Shown here one piece after another: positions 1-10,381 of a stretch of 64,000 nt of DNA; position 1 is the stretch's first letter; the number at the start of each line of letters is the position of its first letter. This stretch comes from Sycon ciliatum (lineage: Eukaryota > Porifera > Calcarea > Leucosolenida > Sycettidae). The position numbers and the translations under genes are program-made. The notes under the pieces are model-generated. The model had not been told where the DNA came from. It worked only from the letters and a program-made list of their open reading frames with translations, and did no database searches. The stretch lies in NCBI RefSeq assembly GCF_964019385.1, contig NC_088647.1, forward strand, positions 16,490,489 through 16,554,488. Reading direction: 5' to 3'.

Positions 1-28
1 ATGAAAAACCAGTACTGAAGTACTGGCG

Positions 29-34
29 CACGCG

Positions 35-72
<38 letters not shown>
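29..72. repeat. (CG)n/(CA)n microsatellite
   Basis: A run of GC dinucleotides passes into CA dinucleotides. Open frames here encode only low-complexity peptide and are not genes. Confidence 0.9.
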
Positions 73-73
<1 letters not shown>

Positions 74-146
74 CACCAACAACTCAGTAAAGAAAGAGAA
101 TGTCAAATAAAAGCAACAGAGACGCAAAGGACATGTGGATAATGAG

Positions 147-1551
147 CTAATAAGGGGCGGCACGGATCTTGAACAGGTGGAGTGAGACCATATCCTTAAC
201 TTCTCTGGGAAGAATGAGCCAAACAGAAAAAGCAATAAATAGAGGGGAGCGCAAAAGAGTGGATGAGTTACACTTGGGGAGCACAAGCGAGTCCCTAGTT
301 GTTAGAGAAGAGAACCAATTAAAACACATGAGATGAGGTGGGCACAACTAAAGCTTAAAGGGGAAGTTAAGGCAAAAATCAAAATTTCACCAGTTGTAGT
401 CTTCGGGTGCTGAGTCGAATGGTCTTGGTCCGAGAAAGCTGAGACGCTCCCTTCCTACTTGAATCCCAATCGAACTCGCGCACTTCCACCGAAACTGGGT
501 GACTGCGCCCTACGAGATGGGGATTTGTATGCAAAATGTCACTAAAAGCGCCATTTCGTTCATATAAAAGCACGGATGACCGCGATTGGCCCATATGTTG
601 TAGTCTTTTGGACGCTGAGTCGACTGGTTTTGGTCCGAAAAGGCTGCAATGCAGCGTTCCTCCTTTATTCCCAATCGAACATGCTTGAACAAGCGGTCAC
701 GTGCTCCTGGGTGCCAAAATCACCTGGTCACCACGCCAGCAGGCGACAACTTTCACACTAAGGTTCAACTCGAGTGACAGGACTGCACCCAAAAAAGGTC
801 AAAACAGGCTGTAAGTTGTACCCTGCAAGCACGGTGACCATGTGACTGGTGTACGCAGGAGCACGTGACCACTTGTTCAACCATGTTCGATTGGGAATTA
901 GGGGCGAACGCTGCATCGCAGCCTTTTCGGACCGAAACCAGTCGACTCAGCGTCCAAAAGACTACAACATATGGGCCAATGGCGGTCATCCGTGCTTTTA
1001 TAAGAACGAAATGGCGCTTTTAGTGACATTTTGCATACAAATCCCCATCTCGTAGGGCGCAGTCACCCAGTTTCGGTGGAAGTGCGCGAGTTCGATTGGG
1101 ATTCAAGTAGGAAGGGAGCGTCTCAGCTTTCTCGGACCAAGACCATTCGACTCAGCACCCCGAAGACTACAACTGGTGAAATTTTAATTTTTGCCTTAAC
1201 TTCCCCTTTAATAGAATGGACAAGAGCAGCCAGGTGTGCACTGCGTCTATGTGATAACGGAGTTGTGTGAGCGAGTTTATAAAGAGCGGATGATGAGAGT
1301 ATGCGGGGTTGACGGAGGAGAATTTTAAGGATTTTCTTGTGGTGTATTTCAAGCTTTGCAGCAGTGGACGAAGACAATCCAGCCCAAGACGTATCGGCAT
1401 AATCGAATACGGGGCGAAGATAGACTGAATAAAAAAGAAGCTTGCAAGAGAGTGGGAGGTGGGAGCAGTGGGGGGAGAGAATTCCTAAGGATTTACTTGA
1501 TTTTTTGACAGATATATTCGATATGGGACACCCAAGAGAGCGCAGAGTCAA
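147..1551 (-). pseudogene. LINE reverse-transcriptase C-terminal fragment split by a foldback element
   Basis: The minus strand from 1551 encodes the thumb/C-terminal part of a LINE ORF2 protein, with the hallmark YLRPVFDYADTSW, LEIHHKKILKILLR and later LPKCNSSTLLRSPLFIAFSVW. The first part runs 1551-1208 and the second 358-147. The two halves match consecutive parts of the better preserved LINE at 24.1-29.0 kb (FDYCDTAWCGL, then LPRANTSLFLKSPIFSAYTLW). The 849-bp element at 359-1207 interrupts the frame. No endonuclease or polymerase catalytic core is present, so this is a 5'-truncated dead copy. Confidence 0.75.
359..1207. mobile_element. Foldback DNA element with TTAA target duplication
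   Basis: The element is almost entirely two inverted arms of about 390 bp (359 to about 750 and about 812 to 1207) around a short centre. The ends begin AGGGGAAGTTAAGGC and its complement. Each is bordered by TTAA (355-358 and 1208-1211), the target of piggyBac- and Kolobok-type transposases. The insertion lies inside a LINE coding frame, which dates it after the LINE. Short open frames in the arms mirror each other and are not genes. Superfamily is inferred from TTAA only. Confidence 0.75.
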
Positions 1552-1668
1552 TTACAACAAAAAAATGTGTGAATGAAAGTATGGCTCAGTATCATCATTA
1601 TGCTGGGCAGGAGAAGATTCACCCGTACGCACTACTATAAGCAGTGTAGCAGGACGGGGAAGCCGATA

Positions 1669-1850
1669 CAGTAAAATGTGTCAAGGCGACCACTCTGATA
1701 AGGCGACCACCTGTCCTAGTGGACCAATACAGATAGGACCAAGGGATGTTATTTCCCGTCAAATGACCCCGGCTGGATAAGGAGACCATCTGTACACTGG
1801 AACCACATTTGTAAGGTCCCTTGAGCGGTCGTCTTAGACAGGTTACACTG
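1669..1850. mobile_element. Short TA-flanked miniature element (MITE)
   Basis: About 180 bp with imperfect inverted ends, CAGTAAAATGTGTCAAGGCG on the left and the complement of CAGTGTAACCTGTCTAAGAC on the right. TA dinucleotides flank it at 1667-1668 and 1851-1852. The layout is typical of Tc1/mariner or pogo-derived MITEs. The arms have diverged, so the call is tentative. Confidence 0.5.
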
Positions 1851-2076
1851 TAGCATGGATACTGGTGTGAAAATCAGTTATAGACTGGTGTTCACATCTT
1901 GGTCATGTGACTAAATTTGTGCACAAACTGGTCATGGCGTGTGGACAGTGGAACCAAAATGGCCGACATCGTGTGACCCCTAGATGCAAGGGTTGAGAGC
2001 AGATTTGGAACCAACAATTTTACATGGCTGTCCCTGGATTGTCATGTGATAGATGTGAAACAATTCAATGCAGGTA

Positions 2077-2355
2077 CCCCCCCCCCCCCCCCCCCCCACC
2101 AGTTATTCGGCAACACACGACACTGTACTCACTCTGCTTGTTGCTGTTGATGCAGTTGACCTCCGTGCATACCCTTCTGTTCCGACCCCTACGCTTGACT
2201 GGACAGCAAAACATGCGCGTGTGTCATAATACGCGTGCACACACACACACGTGCAGCGTACACATACACACACACACACACACAAATATGGCACTTCATG
2301 CTCTGCAATGATACCCATGTATGGCAAAGTACCATTGCCCCCCCCCCCCCCCCCC
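2077..2355. repeat. Poly-C tracts and (CA)n cluster
   Basis: Two long C homopolymers (2077-2097 and about 2338-2355) flank a CA dinucleotide tract at about 2239-2284. Frames running through these encode proline, glycine or histidine/threonine runs and are rejected as genes. Confidence 0.9.
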
Positions 2356-3326
2356 AAGCTGTGTCACTCTCTGTGTCGTTATATATTCGGTTTTCGGCTG
2401 GGGCGGCTGTTGACATGTACAAGGTGATACAACTACACGAAAGATCAGGCTTGTCCTCCTGCATTGTGCACATGTCCATTCCCCATGCACCATGTACCAT
2501 GTATACGCCCGTCGCAAGAGTAGCACGCAATCTGCAACTGCACTGGATGTGCACCCACAGATTTTCTCTTATAGCAACGGTAGCGGACAAGATCTGAATG
2601 AGACAGATCAAGACTTGCGCCAGATAACTGTCTAATCCACACAACTGGCGAAGCCTTGTGAATCAACCACCAATGCACACCTGGTCAACTCCACACGGAG
2701 TACATCCATTCACAGGCATACAGACACTAGCACGTATTGCCACATGTAGTGCATACGTACGTGGACTTGACACCGTACTCCTACGCATAGCTGTTACACC
2801 GAAGCCCCTTCATCACAAGTAGACATTCGACAGGAACTAGAATTCAAAAGCGGGGCGAATCAACGGTACTTCGCATCAATTTGATGTTTTGCCCAGGGCC
2901 TTCGATGGGATGCGTCTATGTAAAACACAATAATCAACGAATGGGTTGCAATGCAGTCTGGCCAACCTGGAAAGAAAAGAAACTCACGGATTCACGTGAC
3001 ATTCAGTTACTGCAAACCCGGAAACCTTTGCGGTTCTTGTAATCGGTGTGAAATCGCAGAACTGCAGTGAAGAAACTGGAGAAATTTACTCCAATCACAA
3101 ACATTTCCAGGTGCAAATTTGTCTGCGCTCGCAAATCGCGAACTAAAACCAGCGCAAACGTTTCCAGGCTTACTGGATGGAGTTGGGTGTGCGGGCCGAC
3201 CTGAAACAGCTTCTGAATTCGTGCTAGAACATCCAGTGTAGAACGGGCCATGAAACGCAAGTGGCCGAGTGGAGACTTGGACAGCCCGAATTGCCCAGCA
3301 CGCAACCATAGCAACACACATTCTAT
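2356..3326. other. Unassigned intergenic sequence
   Basis: No convincing coding frame, RNA gene or repeat boundary was seen here. Overlapping frames of about 100 codons exist on the minus strand at 3003-3321 but show no recognisable motif. Confidence 0.5.
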
Positions 3327-3605
3327 GTGCTAGTCCATGGTTACCAGCTACTTTGGGTGCCGAAGATCGAATCGATATTTTGTTCTCCCTTCGCCGAGAC
3401 TGCGCTCACATGGATGGAGTCACCCGCGGCCAAGTCAATAAATTCCCTTTCTTTACCCATTGTGCAAACTCAAGCTGGATACAAATCTATTTCATTCCTT
3501 GGTGCTGACCGCTTGAATGCGCTTCCTGAATCCCTTCGCACAAATCATATCCCAATTCATTTCGCCAGGAACTTAACACATTCATTCATCTTGGGCACCC
3601 TGTAA
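3327..3605 (+). pseudogene. LINE ORF2 C-terminal tail fragment
   Basis: The frame ends with FLGADRLNALPESLRTNHI followed by FARNLTHSFILGTL. This has the shape of the conserved last segment of many APE-type LINE proteins (a W/R-N-x-LP-x-x-[LI]R block, then a hydrophobic end). Nothing of the polymerase core is left, so this is a 3'-end relic. The LINE clade cannot be assigned. Confidence 0.55.
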
Positions 3606-3744
3606 GAAGACCTTAGGGTCTGTTGGGAATGCCCAAGTAAAAATAATAAAATACAATACTTGAATACAAAAAAAATTGTTCCAGTTCCATTTACCAGCAG
3701 GAAGAGTGGGTGGGTGTGTTGGGGCTGAAAAACACTAAAACGTT

Positions 3745-4587
3745 TCACTTGGAAAAGACAATCGGTAACCCGGACAGCCCCTTACCTGATTCCTCATCAT
3801 CTTCAACATTTTCGGCTGTTAACCATGGTGATGGATCCTTCGCCCAATTTCGGAGGTCTTCCATTGGCTTTGTGTCGCGTCCATGCTCGTCCCGGAGCTT
3901 CACAGCGGAATTACACTCTGTCTTACTGGCATCTTTGACGTGAATCCCTACAACATAGCCAGTAGCAGAGGCCGTTTCAGCTTCGCCTTCTTTGGGCAGA
4001 AGGAAGACAGGCGAGCCACCTTGCCCACCGCTAGAGCGAACAAAGTGGTGAAGCTGATTGTCGTGGTCTGCAAACGTAGCAGGGCGGGGCTCGTCAACCC
4101 AGTATTTGCATTTCTCGGCCCTCTCTTCATGGCCACCATAGTAGGTGTACAGTGGATATCCGCACATGCGGACGTCATCCTCTTCCTTCTGGCACTGGTT
4201 CGCAACGCCAAGAAGTTTTTCATCAGCCCAGTATACCAGCGGACACTTGCAGCGACTCTTCTTGGCTGCTATTATGCCATAGTCGTGTCGAAGTCGGTCA
4301 AGATTGCTATTCTTCTCTGAATCCTTGGCATTGTCCTTGTACCAGTCAGGAACGATCAACCAGCCATTCTCGTTCTTGCGGGTTATCTTTCCCTTGGTTA
4401 GGAACTGGTCCTCAGATAAATCGCAGTAGATTTGTACCCAGAGCCAGTGGCCGCAATCGTTGCAGAGCAGATTATGTGCGGCAGTCGCGAAGATGTACTC
4501 CTTGCTAGCTGCCAGTTCAGATCGCTGAGTAGGAAGCACGTTCCTTGATAAACCTGAGGAAACGTTTGGTCGCAATTGTCGCAGCAC
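3745..4587 (-). CDS. Trypsin/V8-like peptidase fold protein, probably inactive (copy 1, partial gene model)
   Basis: The exon encodes a chymotrypsin-fold (S1-type, closest in style to V8/glutamyl endopeptidases) domain. It has a His motif FATAAHN, an Asp motif RHDYGIIA and a nucleophile loop GGQGGSPVF. By alignment with GNSGSP or GDSGGP, the nucleophile Ser is Gly here, so a pseudoprotease is inferred. No ATG opens the frame; it begins at a GTG just after a stop. A conserved GTCFLL block, matching GTCFLAK in copy 2, lies in another frame at about 4528-4545, so either an indel or a small intron separates it. A perfect donor CAG|GTAAGG at 3786/3785 suggests the frame beyond about residue 265 is intron and that a further exon exists. 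The paralogue is at 7935-9214. Confidence 0.6.
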   Translation of the reverse strand: MLRQLRPNVSSGLSRNVLPTQRSELAASKEYIFATAAHNLLCNDCGHWLWVQIYCDLSEDQFLTKGKITRKNENGWLIVPDWYKDNAKDSEKNSNLDRLRHDYGIIAAKKSRCKCPLVYWADEKLLGVANQCQKEEDDVRMCGYPLYTYYGGHEERAEKCKYWVDEPRPATFADHDNQLHHFVRSSGGQGGSPVFLLPKEGEAETASATGYVVGIHVKDASKTECNSAVKLRDEHGRDTKPMEDLRNWAKDPSPWLTAENVEDDEESGKGLSGLPIVFSK

Positions 4588-4679
4588 TCACCAGGGCAAA
4601 TAAGGAATGAAAGTGAATGGCCGTTTCAGCAGATGGCTCGGCCACGGTTACTCGCTCGTCCTGGCACGGCTTTAGAATA

Positions 4680-4875
4680 CTGTAAATCTACAAAATTTCA
4701 GCACTTCACGATTTTTGACATTTCGGCGGCGATTTATATTCGGCGTGGGGTAGAGGGCATGGTATAGTGCGATAGATGCTGTGAAAAATTTCATCGGCGT
4801 TTTAATTTAGGCGTTTTGGGTCGGTGCCGAATATAGCCGAAATTAAATAGCTGCCGAAAATTTGTATATTTACAG
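4680..4875. mobile_element. MITE with TACTGTAAA ends
   Basis: About 196 bp with inverted ends CTGTAAATCTACAAAATTTC and the complement of CTGTAAATATACAAATTTTC. Both are flanked by TA (4678-4679 and 4876-4877). The interior is rich in CGGCGAT/TTCGGC words. The pattern fits a Tc1/mariner-type non-autonomous element. Confidence 0.7.
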
Positions 4876-5159
4876 TAGGCATAATAGAGCTTAGGGCGAT
4901 GACAGAAGATTACTCCTCGACCGCCTCCATCATGCCGGTTCAGGGCTCAGTTCACGACTCCCTGCGCCGAAAAGTTTGCACGTTCGCTTGCCTTTCTTGG
5001 TGTTTGCTGTGCGCATAGCGCCCACTTGCACTTGTACAATAGATCTACGTACTACAGTGTAGTAGTTGCTGCTACTACTTACTACTACTTGTACATGACG
5101 AAAGACGATATCGATATCGATTATCGGTACACGACCGTTTTATTTGATTATTCATATTA

Positions 5160-5915
5160 GTGAGGTTTTGCATTCCGAATTTCAGTACAGCGTTGTTGAT
5201 CTTCGGTCATTTGTCGAACATCAAAATGTCGAATTTTCACACCAACGTCCGTTTTGCAAGTCGAAAATGATGTGTTTCATTTCGTGAGCCCCAGCATCAG
5301 CAACGTCCTGTCCCGTGCTCCTTTTCTTGCCGATTCCAACGGACTTTGATCGCCCCAAGAGTCGAGGGCCAAACCTGCCTCCTCAGTCGCCTCAGAGAAA
5401 CCAACACCATGGCCAAGTCAAATGTTATGCGTGTTGCCATAGTCTTTTCAGCCACACAGATTACGGTGAGGACACTCCAGGCGAAAGAGAGTAGACAGGC
5501 AGTGGAGAGGAGCAATCAGAGGTAGCTGACGATGCTATGACGCCAAAGACGCCTGCCAAGCGATGCCGAGATAAGAAACCTCTTTGAATAAATCAAGCGC
5601 TAGCGCTCTTCTACAAGACATTAACATTGCATCCGAAAAATATTTTCGGCAAAGACTTAAAGTGAGCTTTTTCCGAACAAACACGCCGAATCTTCGTGTG
5701 CATTTTCGACCTCCCTCCCGCGTGCCGAATCTTTTTGCCGAATTAGTGCGGGGTCCCATTAATTTCGAAAAACAGTCATAATATATAAGTATACTGCTTG
5801 TAGTTAGAAGTTTCGTGGCAAGTAGGAGCTAGCGCTAGCGCTATCTAGCTAGCTAGCAGTAGCTCGCTCCCGCGTGCCGAATCGTTTTGCCGAATTTCGG
5901 AATGCAAAACCTCAC
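5160..5915. mobile_element. TA-flanked inverted-repeat element
   Basis: A 756-bp unit with ends GTGAGGTTTTGCATTCCGAA and its complement, and TA at 5158-5159 and 5916-5917. The interior has no convincing transposase; the longest frames (for example 5584-5781) show no motif. It is read as a non-autonomous DNA transposon. Confidence 0.7.
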
Positions 5916-6171
5916 TATAGCTTCAACAGTTTCTTTGCCCGGACCCAAGTTGATTTGGTCAGATCCAACTATGGGCAACGTTCAGGATATACAGTGCTGC
6001 TCAATGAAATCTGATCGTGTGAGTCAAGTTTGCGTCCTGCACCAGCTCACCATCCCAATGTTAGCAGGTCTAGGGCTGCACAGTGCCTGGCATGGCATTC
6101 ACATGCCTCGTCGGGTTTCATTAAACGGGACTGTACACGCCGCATGGACTTTGAAGTAGTTTTCCGGCATA

Positions 6172-6485
6172 CCGTAGTGACGCACATAACGGCACGTGCG
6201 CTTATGAGTGAGTTTTTGCCTTATTTGCTATTTTTTGCGGGTCGTTTTGTCTCACACATAGGCGCATGCGCTTGAGTTGCTAGTGTACCGGTGGTACCTT
6301 GCATAATTATGCACATAGTGCAGTACCGCAATGCACATTTAACTATGTGAACATGATGTTCTTGTGGTTTCTGTGTGTCGCGGGATGGACTGCATTTAGG
6401 TTCACTTATAAGCCCATGCGATTATTTGTGAGGGTCCGCTTATGCCCGGGTATGGGCACATGCGCTTATATGCACGTCACTACGG
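6172..6485. mobile_element. MITE with CCGTAGTGACG ends
   Basis: Inverted ends CCGTAGTGACGCACATA and a close complement are flanked by TA at 6170-6171 and 6486-6487. Similarity continues inward with GCGCTTAT words. No coding capacity. Confidence 0.6.
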
Positions 6486-6526
6486 TATGCACAAACGTGT
6501 ATTATATTATGCTCCACATACTTACA

Positions 6527-6648
6527 CACACACACACACACACACACTTGTACTTGTACTTGTTGCACACTGCCAAAACTGGTCACGTGGGTCTCCCGGG
6601 AGAAGGGAGAGAGACGCAAAAGGAATCTTGGAAAGATGACTCAATTGG
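6527..6648 (-). pseudogene. 3' terminus of the LINE-D family, ending in (TG)n
   Basis: Read on the minus strand, a GC-rich hairpin (CTCCCGGGAG), then CACGTGACC, then GGCAGTG, leads directly into a (TG)n tract at 6527-6548. The same order is found at 6793-6840 and at the 3' end of the long LINE at 61.3 kb. Only about 100 bp of the element is present. Confidence 0.5.
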
Positions 6649-6733
6649 CACACACACACACATACACACACACATACATACACACACACACATAAATGTG
6701 CATGCACACGCATGTGTGCACACACACACACAT

Positions 6734-6792
<59 letters not shown>
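6649..6792. repeat. (CA)n microsatellite cluster
   Basis: Three CA-rich tracts (about 6650-6692, 6719-6755 and 6752-6792) separated by a few bases. On the minus strand this is the (TG)n tail of the neighbouring LINE-D copy. Confidence 0.85.
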
Positions 6793-6793
<1 letters not shown>

Positions 6794-7200
6794 GGTCCTG
6801 GTAAACACTGCCATTACGGTCACGTGTCCCCTTGCGGGGCCGACTAGAACTGGAACGGCGAGCGACGGCAGTCCGCTTAGAGAGAGGTCAGGGACTCAGG
6901 GACCATGTTCGAGAGAGCCATCTCTGGCAGCTATGGATCTGGCTTATCATCGGAAACAATTCCTCTCACAGCTACCGCTTGAACTGGTCCATCACTCTTC
7001 ACAACAGAGCCAACATTCCATGAGCCAATGCTCAGAGTCGTTCCAAGTCGTCGTCTTCGTGCGGTAGTTTGCTCCACTCGCGGGCTTGCAAGGCCTCGCA
7101 AAGGACTCTGAGGTGGGGGCGACGAGGAGAGTGTCGGCATCGTAACTATCCGACCAAGTCTCCTGTCGATGGAGACCCCACCTCACACACACACAGACAC
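6793..7200 (-). pseudogene. Internally deleted LINE-D-like copy: endonuclease start joined to the 3' end
   Basis: On the minus strand, 7140-6931 encodes a Ser/Pro/Arg-rich leader followed by LSIGSWNVGSV, the typical first strand of an APE-type LINE endonuclease (WNVRS-like). Within about 100 bp the sequence passes to the family 3' end (hairpin GGCCCCGCAAGGGG, CACGTGACC, GGCAGTG) and then (TG)n. The rest of the endonuclease and all of the reverse transcriptase are missing. This looks like a non-autonomous deletion derivative. Confidence 0.45.
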
Positions 7201-7343
7201 GCACGCTCATATCTGTGCTAAGATATGCCAGGAATTATTGACATAGCATGCTCCACCTTGGCATGATTTGGCCCCACATGCCGACTACAATCATCGGGAT
7301 TGTTTTCTAATGGCTGCTTACTGGCCAAGACCGTGATCATGAT

Positions 7344-7344
<1 letters not shown>

Positions 7345-7425
<81 letters not shown>
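7345..7425. repeat. (TG)n microsatellite
   Basis: Two TG tracts separated by TATGCATG. All frames across it give Cys/Val runs and are rejected as coding. Confidence 0.9.
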
Positions 7426-7934
7426 CATTCGGATGCCTGCTGCTGTGCGTATGCAGTCAATGTATTGTGTGCCTGCACCTCAACTTTCCTTCCCACCCTA
7501 CACATTCCGTGACTGTGTTGCCACCTTTATTTTCCATTTGCTCTGCAGTGCAAGTGCTCATTTTTTTCTATTTTCGTGTTTTCTGTTTGTCGTGCATGTG
7601 CAGTGCTGAAACGAGACCCTTGCCAGTTGGTCAGTTTAGCTGCTCTTGCCCCACCTCCACTGTTTCGGCTGCCATCACTATGTGTATCTCCGTACGTTTT
7701 GCTGGCGTTTGCACCACGATGGTTTGTGGTTATCTTGTAAAAATATATATAGAATAGAAAATGGCTGTAAATCCTCCAGATAGGCTTTTAGCCTATGGGG
7801 AATCCTTTAACACATATATAAATAGGGACAATAAAAAGGACTTCGAAATAGTTTTCGTGAAATACTCTTCAGGGAGTGTCATTGCACTAATGGACAAACT
7901 GTGAGTATTGTATGAAAACTAGTCCTAAGGCCTT
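7426..7934. other. Unassigned AT-rich intergenic sequence
   Basis: No protein motif was recognised. An AT-rich stretch at 7735-7900 has the look of a transposon or gene 3' region, but nothing decides it. Confidence 0.4.
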
Positions 7935-9214
7935 TTATTGTCCACATCTTCCATCACATTTTTTATTAAATAATTTAATAAAATGAATGATCTCTGTGCA
8001 ATTAGAACAGCCAATGGTCAACTTACTGTCACTACCGCCATCAAGTGGAGCGCCGTTCTCATCTCCACCGTCACCACTGATAGGGTCTGCGTGTTGCTTA
8101 CTGATATAGTGCTCCAGCCAGTCTTTCATTCTCTCCAGGACGGTGTTGGTCAGGCGCACGGCAACTTTGCAGTCCGTCGCTCGGTCGACATAATTCTTGT
8201 GATGATAGTACCACATTCCCTGGTGTACGCCGACCACTACAAACGTACCATCCTGCATCGGCACATACACGGGCGATCCGCCGTTGCCCGGTGACGTGTC
8301 CATGTAATGCCGGTATAGCGCTTCCCTCGCTGGGGAGTTCGGGCATACTTTTCACGGTCCGCGTCGAAATGGTTCTGCGGAAAAGAGAAGATTCCGTCGC
8401 TGTGCCGCTCGAGATGGCGGCGCTCTTCTTTGCTCAGCGTGTGTGCGTCGCTTTCCTGGACCGAATCACTGCTGCCACTGGGCACCGAGCAATACTGTGC
8501 GCCGACTACAAGGTAGCGCTTCACGTCTGGTCGCTCATGGAACCCGGCGCTCTCGCCGCAGAGTTCGTACCCGCTTATGTCGGGCTTCTTGTACACGTAC
8601 ACGGGATAGCCACATACAACACCGTGCGGGTAGCACGCTGCGCTCTCGCCTACGGGTGACGTGGGCAAGGAGAGGCTAATGTGCTGCACGTCCAGATCCA
8701 GTAGCTCATCGCGGCGCACCACTATCAATCCGTAGTCGCTTTGACAAAAGCCATCTCGTGTCTTGCACATCTTGTACTCCTGCGGGACTCGGTAGAATCC
8801 AATCTTGTCGTTGTGGCTCATGTCTTTAGATTTGGTGCGCGGTGTCCTCTCAGCCGGTGTGCCTGGTTTGTTCATGTGTACCAATGCAATCTTGGCCACA
8901 TAGCATGCGTGCTTTTTGCAATACAGAATATGAGCAACGGTGAAGAAACACGCATATTCGTCTTCTGCTGCACCGCCATTGAGAACTAGGGGACTTCCCT
9001 CAGCAGTCTTCGCTAAGAAGCACGTACCAAAGGTGGGCAACTTGAGGTGCTTGCAGCAGGTCTTGAAGATCACGACTTGCACCACATCCCTATGCGGCCC
9101 CTCGCGGCCATTCAGTGGGCCTGGCACCCATCTTCGCTTATCGAACCCATGGTCCAGGCCGCGCAGTCCGCCGTCTTCCTGACCTGCACAAATGTCCACA
9201 CCTCCACTGGCCAT
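7935..9214 (-). CDS. Trypsin/V8-like peptidase fold protein, probably inactive (copy 2)
   Basis: The first ATG in frame is at 9214. The domain order is GTCFLAK (about residue 60), His motif FFTVAHILYC, Asp motif CQSDYGLIVV, a Cys-containing GVVCGYPVYVYKK block and the nucleophile loop SPGNGGSPVYV. As in copy 1, the Ser position of GNSGSP is Gly, so catalytic loss is inferred for both. The reading frame breaks near 8340. Removing 8330-8355 (26 nt, GTGAAAAG...CCCCAG) joins the halves exactly in frame and aligns with copy 1; a one-base indel would also explain it. A good donor ACA|GTAAGT at 8027/8026 follows the acidic linker, in the same relative place as in copy 1, so the last residues before the stop at 7935 may be intronic. 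Confidence 0.65.
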
Positions 9215-9247
9215 TGGGCACCCGCGCAGATAACGGGACGCGGCCAC

Positions 9248-10381
9248 ACGGTAACAAAGCTCAAGTCTGAATGTGAGTGCTACTGAAGTAAATACGGGAC
9301 CGCGGAAGACCAGCGCACAATGGTACTAGACTGCGTGTGCCCTTCTTGCACAAGATTAATACGAGTGGAGTTTGGAGGAGCAAGTGGAGGTGCGTCGCAA
9401 CTCTAAGGACATAACATGCAGTGGAACGTACGTGGATACCTTTTCTTACTGCCCACAAAATCTACATGAGCGAGGGACACTCGCCCCACACATACAGTCA
9501 GCACCCAATAACTAATAATAATATTACTTAGTTTATACTTCAATACTTAGCAACAAGTAGAGACCAGGATTCAGGAGAGGGAGTTTTTTTCTTCACGAGC
9601 TTGCGTGCATGCTGCGAGCGCGAGTGTGCGCGGCGCCCGCATGTATGCAGCCCTGATCAACCCATTATGCATTAGGCCACCCTTTGTTAATTCATTGTTT
9701 AACGTCCTTTTTTTCGCGAAAAGGTACGCGGGAGGGCGGAAAAAAAACAAAAGCCCATTCCAAAAACTGGAAACTCCAATCAAACATTTTGACCAGTAAA
9801 GCATGTGATATACAATATTTCTGGGTCTAGCGGCACTTGCAGGCATAGAACAACACTCTTTGATGGTACATTGGAGCACATGCCGGATGAATCCAACAAA
9901 ACAAGTACATAGCATGGAGTTAGCATGTCATGAATTCATTACATCTGGATTTTTACTAGGGCACACACTGTACGATATTTAAAAGCCAACAAAAAAAGAA
10001 AAAGAACACAAGACAAAGGCATGCCCGGGAGGCAAGATTATAAGTTTAAGGTCATGACCGGCACACTGTGAAACTACACAATCATGTATTTACAACTTCG
10101 CATATTATTGCCTAATATTGGTACTATTACTTTCTTGTTTTTTTTTCCGGTCGGAGGCAAAAAGGTACGCGGGCGCGGACGTTAAACAACGAAAAAAGAA
10201 AGGGTGGCCTTACAGGCATTAGACCAATCCCGACGAAAGATTGTCTGGGTTCGAAAGGGGGCATGTCAACCATGGACATGGTCAACTGAGAGTACACTGT
10301 ACAACACATACATGGCACTACCTGATCAGCATGCGGCACAGGGCGTGTTTGATAGTTCGCGTGTGAATGCGAGGGTAAGTA
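9248..10381. other. Intergenic sequence with decayed inverted repeats
   Basis: Blocks at about 9668-9740 and about 10150-10225 are inverted partners (AGGCCACCCTTT, TTGTTTAACGTCC, GCGTACCTTTT). They suggest an old inverted-repeat element of about 550 bp. No gene was recognised. Confidence 0.4.

Noticed and set aside
6299..7067. Long frames rich in His/Thr or Cys/Val
   Set aside because: They are translations of CA/TG microsatellites and have no independent coding signal.
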